Assembly: GCF_003339815.1 (NCBI RefSeq)
Contig: NZ_PPTT01000005.1
Span: 62,001-126,000 of the forward strand
Source of the DNA: Eggerthella sinensis
Lineage (GTDB): Bacteria; Actinomycetota; Coriobacteriia; Coriobacteriales; Eggerthellaceae
Direction: 5' to 3'
DNA length: 64,000 bases
Part shown: one piece after another, positions 35,533 to 43,569 of the stretch
How the letters are laid out: each line of letters begins with the position of its first letter
Numbering within the stretch: position 1 is the stretch's first letter
Made by a program: the position numbers and the translations under genes
The notes under the pieces: generated by a model
What the model saw: the letters and a program-made list of their open reading frames with translations, nothing else
Told to the model about the DNA's origin: nothing
Databases searched by the model: none

Positions 35533-38071
35533 AGTACTTCCCGAACCGCTCGTGGCGGGCGTGGACGAGGTCGTCGGCGGGAGTGCCGCAAAGCTCGTCG
35601 AGCGCGGCGCACACGTAGGCGCGCACGCCCTCGGCGGCCACCGCGGGGTTCTCGTGCGCGGGACGCGCGCCCTCGGACAGCACGGCGTCGACGATGCCCA
35701 TCTCGCAGGCCTCGGCGGCGCTCATCTTCATGACGGCGGCTGCCTCGGGAGCCCGCGTGCGATCCTTCCAGAGGATCGAGGCGAAACCCTCCGGCGAGAG
35801 CACCGAGTACACCGCATGCTCCTGCATGGCCACGCGGTCGGCCAGCGCGAGTGCGAGCGCGCCGCCGCTGCCGCCCTCGCCCAGAAGCACGCTCACCACG
35901 GGCACGCGCAGGCCCGCGAGCGCCAGCAGGTTGTCGGCGATGGCGTTGCCCTGTCCGCGCTCCTCTGCTTCCATGCCGCAGAACGCGCCCTGCGTGTCCA
36001 CGAGGCACACCACCGGACGGCCGAACTTCTCGGCCTGGCGCATGAGACGCAGCGACTTGCGGTAGCCCTCCGGCTGCGGGCAGCCGAAGTTGCGCGCGAT
36101 ACGTTCGCGCAGGTCGGAGCCCTTCTCCTGGGCGATCACCGTCACCGCGCGGCCGCCGATCCATCCAAGGCCGCACACGATGGCCCCGTCGTCGCCGAAC
36201 ATGCGGTCGCCGTGCAGCTCGATGAAGCCGTCCACGAACGCGTCGATGTAGGCGAGCGCCGTCGGACGGTGCACGTTGCGCGCCAGCTGCACGCTCTCCC
36301 ACGCGCGGTTCGACGTCGGCGCGCCGGCCTCGCGGGCGGCTGCGGACGCGTCTTCCAGCGACACGCCCGCTTCGGCATCGTACCCGCCCGTGCTGAGCAC
36401 CTTCTCCAAGCGCTTGCGCATGGAGGCGCCGCGTCGGTCGAAGCGCTCGGCCAGGGTGGCGATGCGGCCGCGCAGCTTGGCGCCGCCCCAGGCCACGTCC
36501 CCGAAGGGCAGGCCGCCCACCGTGAGGTCGCCGTACGTCACCGTGTTGTACGTGTCGGTGCCGCTGGCCAGGTTCTCGCACACGGCGTCGTAGCTCACAA
36601 GGATGTCGCGGTCGCCCGGCTCGTGGTCGTCGCGCGCTGCCACCGCGGTGGCCAGGTGCAGCGCCAGCAGATGCGCAAGCGTGCTGCGCAGCTCGTCGCG
36701 CTCCACGATGGCGTCGATCAGGCCGTGCTCGAGCGCGAACTCGGCGGTTTGGAAACCCTCGGGCAGCTCCTGTTTGATGGTGTCCTTGATGACGCGCTGC
36801 CCCGCGAAGCCGATGAGCGCGCGCGGCTCGGCCAGGATGACGTCGCCCTGCATGGCGAACGACGCGGTGACGCCGCCCGTCGTGGGGTCGGTGAGCACCG
36901 AGATGTAGGGCAGCTTCGCCTTCGCGTGACGCTCGAGGGCGCACGACACCTTCGCCATCTGCATGAGCGACACGAGGCCCTCCTGCATGCGCGCGCCGCC
37001 CGACGCGGTGAATATCACCACGGGCAGGCGCTCGTCGGTGGCGCGCTCCACGAGCCGCGCCACCTTCTCGCCCACCACCGAGCCCATCGAGCCCATGAAG
37101 AACTGCGACTCCATGATGCCGACGGCCACGCGCAGGCCCGCGATGCGGCCCTCGCCCGTGCGCACGCCCTCTTCGAGGCCCGTCTTCGCACGCTGCGTTT
37201 CGAGCTTGCCCAGGTAGCCGGGGAAGTCGAGCGGGTCGGTCTCGGGCACGACGCGGTTCCATTCCACGAAGCTGTCGGCGTCGAGCGTGTCGTCGATGCG
37301 CTCGCTCGAGGACATGCGCAGGTAGCCGCCGCACGTCGGGCACACGTAGTGCCCCGCCGCCAGGCTGGCCTCGTCGAACTTGAGGCCGCACTGCGGGCAC
37401 GCGCGCCACGCGTCGCTCTCGAACGCCGGCTTGTCGGTGGTGCACAGCACCCAGCCCAAGAGCGGCGCGTCGACGCTGAGCGGGCGGAACACGCGCACAC
37501 CGTGGGCGGCCGTGCGCGCGAGGAAGCTGTCCACCTCCGCGAGCGGCAGCGCCTCGTCGCACAGCAGCACCACCGAGGCGCCGCACGCGTCGATGGCGCT
37601 CAGCACGGCGTGGCTGTTGCAGAACAGCGCGTCGGAGTACTTCTCGCCGAGGCTCACCGTGCTCTGGGCCAGCTTGAGGTGGCCGTCGTTGCGGTGGTCC
37701 GCCGTGTACACGGCGCAGGTGGAGAACCCGGCGTCGGACACGGGCTGCAGCAGGCGCTTCGCCGTCTTCGGGCGCGCCATGACGAGCGCGACGGGCTTCG
37801 CGGCGCATACGGGGGCGCCGCCCGCGCCCGTGACGCGCGGCGCGGAGGTGGCCAGCGCCGGAGACACGGCGGTGTACTCGGACATGTCGGCCGCGTCGAG
37901 GGCGTTCGGGGCGACGGGCAGGGACGCAGCCGCCTCCTCGGCCATGCGCGTGAGGCGGTAGGCCACGTCGGCCGACTCGCTGGCCGGCGCGGCGACCGCG
38001 CGCGTGCCGCCCTGCGGCAGCACGCATCCGTCGGATCCGATGGTGATGTAGTTCTGGTTGCGCTGCTTCAT
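35531..38071 (-). CDS. Fused acetyl-CoA carboxylase carboxyltransferase (AccD-AccA) with N-terminal biotin-carboxylase-like remnant
   Basis: Transfers the carboxyl group from carboxybiotin to acetyl-CoA to make malonyl-CoA. Three parts are visible in 846 residues. Residues about 92-197 resemble the N-terminal domain of biotin carboxylase (AccC): VALVMARPKTAKRLL and TCAVYTADHRNDGHLKLAQ align with its typical lines, but its ATP-grasp and biotin sites are absent. Residues about 220-480 are AccD, with zinc ribbon Cys225/228/244/247 and GGARMQEGLVSLMQM. Residues about 530-846 are AccA, with FGCPQPEGYRKSLRLMRQAEKFGRPVV and GEGGSGGALALALADRV. Biotin carrier (AccB) and functional AccC must be elsewhere. 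It is last in the fab operon, 19 bases after fabZ. ATG 38071 lies behind GAGAGG. Confidence 0.9.
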   Translation of the reverse strand: MKQRNQNYITIGSDGCVLPQGGTRAVAAPASESADVAYRLTRMAEEAAASLPVAPNALDAADMSEYTAVSPALATSAPRVTGAGGAPVCAAKPVALVMARPKTAKRLLQPVSDAGFSTCAVYTADHRNDGHLKLAQSTVSLGEKYSDALFCNSHAVLSAIDACGASVVLLCDEALPLAEVDSFLARTAAHGVRVFRPLSVDAPLLGWVLCTTDKPAFESDAWRACPQCGLKFDEASLAAGHYVCPTCGGYLRMSSSERIDDTLDADSFVEWNRVVPETDPLDFPGYLGKLETQRAKTGLEEGVRTGEGRIAGLRVAVGIMESQFFMGSMGSVVGEKVARLVERATDERLPVVIFTASGGARMQEGLVSLMQMAKVSCALERHAKAKLPYISVLTDPTTGGVTASFAMQGDVILAEPRALIGFAGQRVIKDTIKQELPEGFQTAEFALEHGLIDAIVERDELRSTLAHLLALHLATAVAARDDHEPGDRDILVSYDAVCENLASGTDTYNTVTYGDLTVGGLPFGDVAWGGAKLRGRIATLAERFDRRGASMRKRLEKVLSTGGYDAEAGVSLEDASAAAREAGAPTSNRAWESVQLARNVHRPTALAYIDAFVDGFIELHGDRMFGDDGAIVCGLGWIGGRAVTVIAQEKGSDLRERIARNFGCPQPEGYRKSLRLMRQAEKFGRPVVCLVDTQGAFCGMEAEERGQGNAIADNLLALAGLRVPVVSVLLGEGGSGGALALALADRVAMQEHAVYSVLSPEGFASILWKDRTRAPEAAAVMKMSAAEACEMGIVDAVLSEGARPAHENPAVAAEGVRAYVCAALDELCGTPADDLVHARHERFGKY

Positions 38072-38090
38072 CGAACGACCTCTCGCCTCT

Positions 38091-38540
38091 TTACGCTTCC
38101 GCTTTCGCCAGCACGTACTTCTGCGTCGCCGACGCGCACACCGCGCCGTCGACGCTCGCCTCCACCTCGGCCACGCACAAGCGCGACGAGGACTTCACGA
38201 TGCGCGCCTTGAGCACGAGCGTCTCGCCCGGCTCCACCTGACGACGGAACTTCGCGCCGTCGATGCCCGTGAGGAAGCCGATGGAGCCCTCGGCGCCGCG
38301 CTCGACGAGGATGCAGAACGAGGCCGCCTGCGCGAGTGCCTCCATGATGATGACGCCCGGCAGCACCGGATGCCCGGGGAAGTGCCCCTTGAACAGCGGC
38401 AGGTCGGGATCGACGTCGAGCTCGGCGGTCACGTCGACGCCCGGCTCGCACGCCACGACGCGGCTCACCCAGCAGAACGGGTCGCGATGCGGCAGCACCG
38501 CCTCGACGACGTCCTTGCCGCAGGGAAACGTGATGTCCAT
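38091..38540 (-). CDS. fabZ: 3-hydroxyacyl-ACP dehydratase FabZ
   Basis: Dehydrates 3-hydroxyacyl-ACP in fatty-acid elongation. The active-site block FKGHFPGHPVLPGVIIMEALAQ has His53 and Glu67 in position. The C-terminal half LTGIDGAKFRRQVEPGETLVL continues the hot-dog fold. The 149-residue length is normal. ATG 38540 lies six bases behind AAAGGA; a TTG five codons earlier is less likely. It follows fabF by 16 bases. Confidence 0.93.
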   Translation of the reverse strand: MDITFPCGKDVVEAVLPHRDPFCWVSRVVACEPGVDVTAELDVDPDLPLFKGHFPGHPVLPGVIIMEALAQAASFCILVERGAEGSIGFLTGIDGAKFRRQVEPGETLVLKARIVKSSSRLCVAEVEASVDGAVCASATQKYVLAKAEA

Positions 38541-38556
38541 GATGGTTCCTTTCAAC

Positions 38557-39846
38557 CTACGCGCGATACGGCGAAATGGCGAGGCTCGCGTTGTGGCCGC
38601 CGAATCCCAGCGAGTTCGACAGCGCCACCTTCTGCGGGTAGCCCGTCTTCGCCTCCGTGACCACGTTCACCGGGCACTCCGGGTCGGCCTCGGCGAAGCC
38701 GCAGGTGGGCGGCACGCAGTCGTGCATCACCGAAAGCGCCGTGACGATGGCCTCGATGGCGCCGGCGGCGCCGAGCGTGTGGCCCGTCGTGCCCTTCACC
38801 GACGTCACCGGCACTCGGACGCCCGCGTCCTCGCCGCAGAGCGCCAGCAGCGCCTTCGACTCGGTGGCGTCGTTGGCCGGCGTACCCGTGCCGTGCGCGT
38901 TCACATGTCCCAGGTCCTCAGGGCTAAAGCCGCCCTCCTCGAGCGCCTGGCGCATGGCGCGCGTCACGCCCTCGCCCGACGGCTCGGGAGCCGTCATGTG
39001 GTAGGCGTCGCCCGTCGAGCCGAAGCCCGTGATCTCGGCGAGCACGGTCGCGCCGCGCCCGAGCGCGTGCTCGAGCGACTCGACGACCACCGCGCCCGCG
39101 CCCTCGCCCGCCACGAAGCCGGCGCGGCGCACGTCGAACGGCAGCGACGCCTGCGCGGCATCCTCCGCCTTCGACAGCGCACCGAGGTTCGCGAAGCCCG
39201 CCAGGCAGATGGGCGACACGGATTCCTCCGAGCCGCCGGCCAGAGCCGCGTCGATGTAGCCGTGGCGGATATCGCGCACGGCCGCGCCGATGGAGTGCGC
39301 GCCGGTGGCGCAGGCGGTGACCACGTTGAGGCACTCGCCGCGCAAGCCGTAGCGGATGGAGAGGTTGCCGGCGGCGATGTTGCCGATCATCGTGGGGATG
39401 AACAGCGGGCTCACGCGCTTCGGCCCCTTCTCGGCCAGCGTGAAAAAGCCGCTCTGCAGCTCGTCGATGCCGCCGATGCCCGTGCCGAACACGCACGCGA
39501 TGCGCGTGGTGTCCTCGGTTTCGAGGTCGAGCCCGGATTGGGCGAGCGCCTCGTCGGACGCGACGATGGCGTACTGCACGAAGCGTTCGAAGCGCCGCGC
39601 CTCCTTCTTCGTGATGCCGTGCTCGGTGGCGTCGAAATCGCGCACCTCGGCGGCGATGTGCACGTCGTAGTCGGCCGTGTCGAAGCGCGTCACCGGGCCG
39701 ATGCAGCACTCCTTGCCCATGACCGCCCTCCACAGCGCCTCAACGCCCACGCCGGCGGGCGACACGGCGCCCATGCCGGTGATGACCACGCGATGCGTGC
39801 CGTCGGGACGGCGCGTGGCCGCCGTGCTCATGCTGTTCTCGCTCAT
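38557..39846 (-). CDS. fabF: 3-oxoacyl-ACP synthase II FabF
   Basis: Condenses malonyl-ACP with a growing acyl-ACP. The catalytic triad is complete: Cys179 (VVTACATGAHS), His318 (NAHGTGTP) and His356 (GTTGHTLGAAG). The C-terminal LSNSLGFGGHNASL is the other family signature. It has 429 residues. The start ATG 39846 overlaps the fabG stop by four bases (ATGA), so translation is coupled. The initiating enzyme FabH is missing from this operon. Confidence 0.95.
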   Translation of the reverse strand: MSENSMSTAATRRPDGTHRVVITGMGAVSPAGVGVEALWRAVMGKECCIGPVTRFDTADYDVHIAAEVRDFDATEHGITKKEARRFERFVQYAIVASDEALAQSGLDLETEDTTRIACVFGTGIGGIDELQSGFFTLAEKGPKRVSPLFIPTMIGNIAAGNLSIRYGLRGECLNVVTACATGAHSIGAAVRDIRHGYIDAALAGGSEESVSPICLAGFANLGALSKAEDAAQASLPFDVRRAGFVAGEGAGAVVVESLEHALGRGATVLAEITGFGSTGDAYHMTAPEPSGEGVTRAMRQALEEGGFSPEDLGHVNAHGTGTPANDATESKALLALCGEDAGVRVPVTSVKGTTGHTLGAAGAIEAIVTALSVMHDCVPPTCGFAEADPECPVNVVTEAKTGYPQKVALSNSLGFGGHNASLAISPYRA

Positions 39847-40607
39847 AGCGACATACCTCCGTCGATGCAGACAACCTGTCCGGTGATGTAGCCGGCCTCT
39901 TCGCTCGCCAGGAACCGGACGAGCGCAGCCACGTCCTCGGGCGCGCCGAGGCGCTTCGAGGCGATGCGGCCCACGATGGCCTCGCGCTGCTTCTCCGACA
40001 GCGCGTCGGTCATGTCGGTGGCGATGAAGCCCGGCGCCACCGCGTTGGCCGTGATGTTGCGGGCGGCCAGCTCGCGGGCGATGGACTTCGTGAGCCCGAT
40101 GACGCCGGCCTTCGAAGCGGCGTAGTTCGCCTGCCCCGCGTTGCCGGCCACGCCCACGACGCTCGACAGGTTCACGATGCGCCCGTAGCGCTGCTTCATC
40201 ATGCGCTGCGCCGCCGCCTTGCAGCAGTTGAACGTGCCCTTGAGGTTCACGTCGATGACGGCGTCGAAGTCCTCTTCCTTCATGCGGGCCAACAGGCCGT
40301 CGCGCGTGATGCCGGCGTTGTTCACCAGCACGTCCACGCGGCCGAAGGATTCGTGCGCAGCGGCCACGAGCCCCTCAGCCTCGGCGGCGTCGGCCACGTT
40401 CGCGGCCACCGCCAGGGTGCGCACGCCGTGATCGGCCTCAAGGGCGGCGGCGAAGGCGCGCGCCTCGTCGAGACCGCGCTCGCTCGAGCAGTTCACGCAC
40501 ACGTCGAAGCCCGCACGGGCGAGCTCCTCGGCCACGGCGCGGCCGATGCCGCGGCTCGAGCCAGTGACGACCGCGCTTCGGCGCGGGGTTTCGGTGTTCT
40601 CAGTCAT
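39843..40607 (-). CDS. fabG: 3-oxoacyl-ACP reductase FabG
   Basis: NADPH-dependent short-chain dehydrogenase that reduces 3-oxoacyl-ACP. The cofactor loop VTGSSRGIG (about 14-22), NNAG (about 96-99) and the catalytic Ser148-Tyr162-Lys166 set (NLSSVVG ... QANYAASKAG) are present, and it ends with the family YITGQVVCIDGGMSL. ATG 40607 sits 11 bases behind AGGAG, just after the fabD stop, with a 13-base gap. Confidence 0.95.
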   Translation of the reverse strand: MTENTETPRRSAVVTGSSRGIGRAVAEELARAGFDVCVNCSSERGLDEARAFAAALEADHGVRTLAVAANVADAAEAEGLVAAAHESFGRVDVLVNNAGITRDGLLARMKEEDFDAVIDVNLKGTFNCCKAAAQRMMKQRYGRIVNLSSVVGVAGNAGQANYAASKAGVIGLTKSIARELAARNITANAVAPGFIATDMTDALSEKQREAIVGRIASKRLGAPEDVAALVRFLASEEAGYITGQVVCIDGGMSL

Positions 40608-40620
40608 GGACGGGAAGCTC

Positions 40621-41604
40621 CTATTCGGAATCGGAAACAGTCGCGGCGGCGCCTTCGCCACAGGCGGCCAGGCACGCGTCGAAGCTCGCGCGATCCTGCA
40701 CGCATGCGCGCGCAGCGGTCTTGTCGATGCGCTTCACGAGGTTCGCCAGCACACCGCCGAAACCCACCTCGACGAACGTGTCGGCGCCGGCCGTGGTCAA
40801 GGCGGCCACGCTCGCGTCGAAGCGCACGGGACTCGTCAGATGGCGCACGAGGTGCTCGCGCGCCTCATCGGCGGCAAGCGGCGCGGCGGTCACGTTGCAG
40901 ATGAGCGGGATGCGCGGCTCGGCGAACGAGACGCCCGCGAGGTACGTCGCCAGCTCGTCGGCCACGCAGGCCATGAGCGGGCTGTGGAACGCGCCCGACG
41001 TGGCCAGGCGCGACGAGCGCTTGCCGGCAGCGGCCCACGCCGCCTCAGCGCGCTCGACGGCCGCGGGCGTACCGGCGATGACGATCTGCCCCGGGCAGTT
41101 GAAGTTCGCGGGCACGAGCACCTCGCCCTGCGCGTTATCCGCGCACAGCGCCTCGACGCTTGCCTCGTCGGCCTTCAGCAGCGCGCTCATGGCGCCAGGA
41201 TGCGCAGCGGCGGCCTCGGCCATGAGGCGCGAGCGCTGCTTCACGAAGGCGAACGTCGCCTCGTCGGAGAGCATGCCCGACACGGCCAGCGCGCTCACCT
41301 GCCCGAGCGAGAAACCCAGCACGCAGGCCGGCTCCACGCCGCGCGCCATGAGCGCGCGGGCGATGGCCACCGACAGCGCGCACAGCGCGGGCTGCGCGAA
41401 CCGCGTGTCGTTGAGCTTTTCGGGCTCGGCGTTGAGCACGAGGTCGGCCACGTCGAAGCCCAGCACGTCGGACGCGCAGGCGAACACGGCGGCAACCTCG
41501 GGCAGGTCGAGCAGGTCGGCGCCCATGCCGGGCTTCTGCGCGCCCTGGCCCGAGCACAAGAATACGGGGGAACCCGCCGCAATCGCGGGGATGGAGCAGC
41601 TCAT
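40621..41604 (-). CDS. fabD: Malonyl-CoA:ACP transacylase FabD
   Basis: Loads malonyl groups on acyl carrier protein. The nucleophile lies in GFSLGQ (residues 97-102, Ser99), where most FabD enzymes have GHSLGE. The glycine-rich FLCSGQGAQKPGMG (about 15-28) replaces the usual FPGQGAQ. The second catalytic histidine is in SGAFHSPLM (about 210). The 327-residue length is normal. ATG 41604 follows GGGGAGG. The His-to-Phe and Glu-to-Gln changes around the serine are unusual but the rest is intact. Confidence 0.93.
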   Translation of the reverse strand: MSCSIPAIAAGSPVFLCSGQGAQKPGMGADLLDLPEVAAVFACASDVLGFDVADLVLNAEPEKLNDTRFAQPALCALSVAIARALMARGVEPACVLGFSLGQVSALAVSGMLSDEATFAFVKQRSRLMAEAAAAHPGAMSALLKADEASVEALCADNAQGEVLVPANFNCPGQIVIAGTPAAVERAEAAWAAAGKRSSRLATSGAFHSPLMACVADELATYLAGVSFAEPRIPLICNVTAAPLAADEAREHLVRHLTSPVRFDASVAALTTAGADTFVEVGFGGVLANLVKRIDKTAARACVQDRASFDACLAACGEGAAATVSDSE

Positions 41605-41615
41605 GCGCGCCTCCC

Positions 41616-42596
41616 CTAGCCTGCCGCGCGATCGCGACGGGCGTTCGCGGCGGCCATGGCGGCCATATCGCGGGCGCCGAGCGCCTCGGCTTCGGCCATC
41701 ATCTGGGCGATCGCCTCGGCTGCGGTCGCGCGGTCGCGCACGAGCGCCGCCACCTGCCCGGCCATCATGGTGCCGTTGTCCACGTCGCCTTCGACGGCGC
41801 GGCGCAAGGACCCCACGTACATCGCCTCCAGCTCGTCGCCGTTCTGCGCCACGTCGCCCTCGAGCGAGCGCACCTTGCGGGCGAACTTGTTCTTGAGGCA
41901 GCGCACGGGATGCCCGCTGCCGCGGCCCGTGACGATGGTGTCGGCGTCCTTCGCGGCGATGACCTTCTCCTTGTACGCGTCGGCGATGGTGCACTCCTCC
42001 ACCGTAAGGAAGCGGGTGCCCACCTGCACGCCCTCGGCGCCCAGCGCGAAAGCGGCGGCCATGCCGCGCCCGTCGGCGATGCCGCCGGCCGCGATGACGG
42101 GAATGGACACGGCGTCGCACACCGCGGGCACGAGCGCCATCGTGGTCAGCTCGCCGATGTGGCCGCCGGCCTCGGTGCCTTCGGCCACCACGGCATCGGC
42201 GCCGAGGCGCTCCATGCGCGCCGCGAGCGCGCTCGAGGCCACCACGGGCACCACCTTGATGCCGGCGTTCTTCCACAGCTCCATGTAGTTCGCCGGGCTG
42301 CCCGCGCCGGTCGTGATGACGTCGACGCGCAGCTTCGCCAGCAGCTCGGCGGTCTCGCCGGCGTTCGGGTCCATGAGCATGACGTTCGCGCCGATGGGCT
42401 TGTCGGTCATCGAGCGGGCGATGCTCACCTGCTCCTCCACCCACGAAAGCGGCGCTCCGCCGCACGCGATGATGCCGAGGCCGCCGGCCTCGCTCACCGC
42501 CCCGGCCAGGCTCGCGTTGGCAATGCGCGCCATCGCGCCCTGGATGACCGGCACCTCGATGCCCAACAGTTCCGTAACCCGCGTGTTCATGCCCAT
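41616..42596 (-). CDS. fabK: Enoyl-ACP reductase FabK (FMN-dependent)
   Basis: Reduces trans-2-enoyl-ACP in the last step of elongation; the FMN enzyme is structurally unrelated to FabI and resists triclosan. The nitronate monooxygenase-like barrel has PVIQGAMARIANASLAGAVSEAGGLGIIACGG (about 15-46), DAVVAEGTEAGGHIG (FMN phosphate region) and GVQVGTRFLTVEE. The 326-residue length matches. No FabI-like gene is in the window. ATG 42596 lies behind AGGAAGAG; ATG 42590 is two codons later. It precedes fabD by 11 bases. Confidence 0.95.
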   Translation of the reverse strand: MGMNTRVTELLGIEVPVIQGAMARIANASLAGAVSEAGGLGIIACGGAPLSWVEEQVSIARSMTDKPIGANVMLMDPNAGETAELLAKLRVDVITTGAGSPANYMELWKNAGIKVVPVVASSALAARMERLGADAVVAEGTEAGGHIGELTTMALVPAVCDAVSIPVIAAGGIADGRGMAAAFALGAEGVQVGTRFLTVEECTIADAYKEKVIAAKDADTIVTGRGSGHPVRCLKNKFARKVRSLEGDVAQNGDELEAMYVGSLRRAVEGDVDNGTMMAGQVAALVRDRATAAEAIAQMMAEAEALGARDMAAMAAANARRDRAAG

Positions 42597-42651
42597 GCTC
42601 TCTCTTCCTCGTAGAAACCAAGGGCCCCTTGCGGGGCCCGCTCACCTCGTG

Positions 42652-42870
42652 TTACAGCGAGTCGATGTGCGCCACGAGCTGGCCCACCGTGTCGATGCCC
42701 TCGGGCTCGCCGAACTCGATGTCGCACTTCTCCTCGAGGTCGCAGATCAGCTCGACCATGTCGAGGGAGTCGATGCCGAGCGACTCAAGCGTGGCCTCCT
42801 CGGTGATGGCCTCGGCGTCGAGGTCGAGGTTCTCGACGAGCACTTCTTTGACGGTGTCGATGGTAGCCAT
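42652..42870 (-). CDS. acpP: Acyl carrier protein
   Basis: A 72-residue acidic carrier. The phosphopantetheine serine lies in GIDSLDMVEL, about Ser35. The start is ATG 42870, eight bases behind AAAGGA; an upstream in-frame codon extends the protein by eight residues without match. First gene of the fab operon behind the regulator's palindrome and parS region; 55 bases separate it from fabK. Confidence 0.95.
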   Translation of the reverse strand: MATIDTVKEVLVENLDLDAEAITEEATLESLGIDSLDMVELICDLEEKCDIEFGEPEGIDTVGQLVAHIDSL

Positions 42871-42897
42871 GACGGGTTCCTTTCGGTCGTGCAATTT

Positions 42898-42914
42898 AGT
42901 TTGATAATCAAAGT
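42898..42914. promoter_or_regulatory. FabT-type operator AGTTTGATAATCAAAGT upstream of acpP
   Basis: A near-perfect palindrome with a core TTTGATAATCAAA (42900-42912) lies about 27 bases before the acpP start codon. It matches the FabT box known from Firmicutes, AGTTTGATTATCAAATT-like. The MarR gene 120 bases upstream is the natural binder. A second related palindrome sits before that gene. Confidence 0.7.
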
Positions 42915-43006
42915 ATTTCTACTCGGGTAATGGTATGAGGATGGGCTGTCGATTGCAAGAGCCGCCGCGCGCCCTCCATGATTTCTGCGCGTGAAACACG
43001 AACGAG

Positions 43007-43022
43007 TGTTTCACGTGAAACA
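43007..43022. promoter_or_regulatory. Consensus parS site TGTTTCACGTGAAACA
   Basis: These 16 bases are an exact palindrome and match the ParB-binding parS consensus (TGTTNCACGTGAAACA) without mismatch. The site lies in the 160-base gap between fabT and acpP. A nearby repeat GTGAAACAC (42991-42999) pairs with GTGTTTCAC, forming a hairpin that overlaps the site. parS sites normally cluster around the replication origin. parA and parB are not in this window. Confidence 0.7.
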
Positions 43023-43033
43023 TTCCGGCTCGC

Positions 43034-43504
43034 TCACGCTTGCGCGTCGAAGAACCCCTTCACCTTCGCAAGCGCGCCGGCGAACACGCGCTCCTCCTCT
43101 TCGGTGAGGTCGGCAAGCGCGTCGTCGATCATCTGATGATGGAACAGGTTGTGCGCGCGCAGCACCTGCCTGCCCTTCTTCGTGAGCGAGACGAGCACCT
43201 TGCGCCGGTCGTCCTCGGCGCGCGTGCGGTCCACGAACCCCTTCTTGGCCAGCTTGTTCACCGCGGTGGTGAGCGTTGCCAGCGTCACGCCCAGACGGGC
43301 GGCCACCACGTTCATGGGGTTGCGCTCGTGCAGGCCGATGGCCACGATGGTGTGCACCTCGGTGATGGTGAGGCCGTGCGTCAGGCGGTTGTCGAGCGAT
43401 TGCTCCTCGATGCGCAGGATGGAGTTGAACGTGCCCGACAGCAGATCGTCGATCTCCTCGCGCCGCTTGCGCGATGCGTCGAGCCCCGCGTTCGAACCGG
43501 CCAT
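43034..43504 (-). CDS. MarR-family regulator, FabT-like
   Basis: A 156-residue MarR repressor with the winged helix (about residues 45-110; NVVAARLGVTLATLTTAVNKLAKKGFVDRTRAEDDRRKVLVSLT) between helical dimerisation ends. In Firmicutes FabT sits first in the fab operon and represses it with acyl-ACP as co-repressor. The position, the neighbours and both operator palindromes match. ATG 43504 follows GAGGAGG. It has its own promoter with a palindrome across the -35 box, so it should repress itself. Its 3' side leads into the parS/acpP gap. Family certain; FabT function inferred from context and sites. Confidence 0.88.
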   Translation of the reverse strand: MAGSNAGLDASRKRREEIDDLLSGTFNSILRIEEQSLDNRLTHGLTITEVHTIVAIGLHERNPMNVVAARLGVTLATLTTAVNKLAKKGFVDRTRAEDDRRKVLVSLTKKGRQVLRAHNLFHHQMIDDALADLTEEEERVFAGALAKVKGFFDAQA

Positions 43505-43538
43505 GTTCCTACCTCCTCGTCGTTTCTCGGTTGCCCGC

Positions 43539-43566
43539 ATCATACCGCACTTAGTTAGATAGTCAA
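43539..43566 (-). promoter_or_regulatory. Promoter of the fabT-like gene
   Basis: On the minus strand -35 TTGACT (43561-43566) and -10 TATGAT (43539-43544) are 16 bases apart, just upstream of the fabT start. The operator palindrome covers the -35 box, a simple repression geometry. Confidence 0.65.
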
Positions 43567-43569
43567 AGT
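43553..43569. promoter_or_regulatory. Second FabT-type operator AGTTAGATAGTCAAAGT
   Basis: An imperfect copy of the palindrome before acpP, at 49 bases upstream of the fabT start. It overlaps the -35 box and also the stop codon of the upstream membrane-protein gene (43555-43557). Supports autoregulation. Confidence 0.6.
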
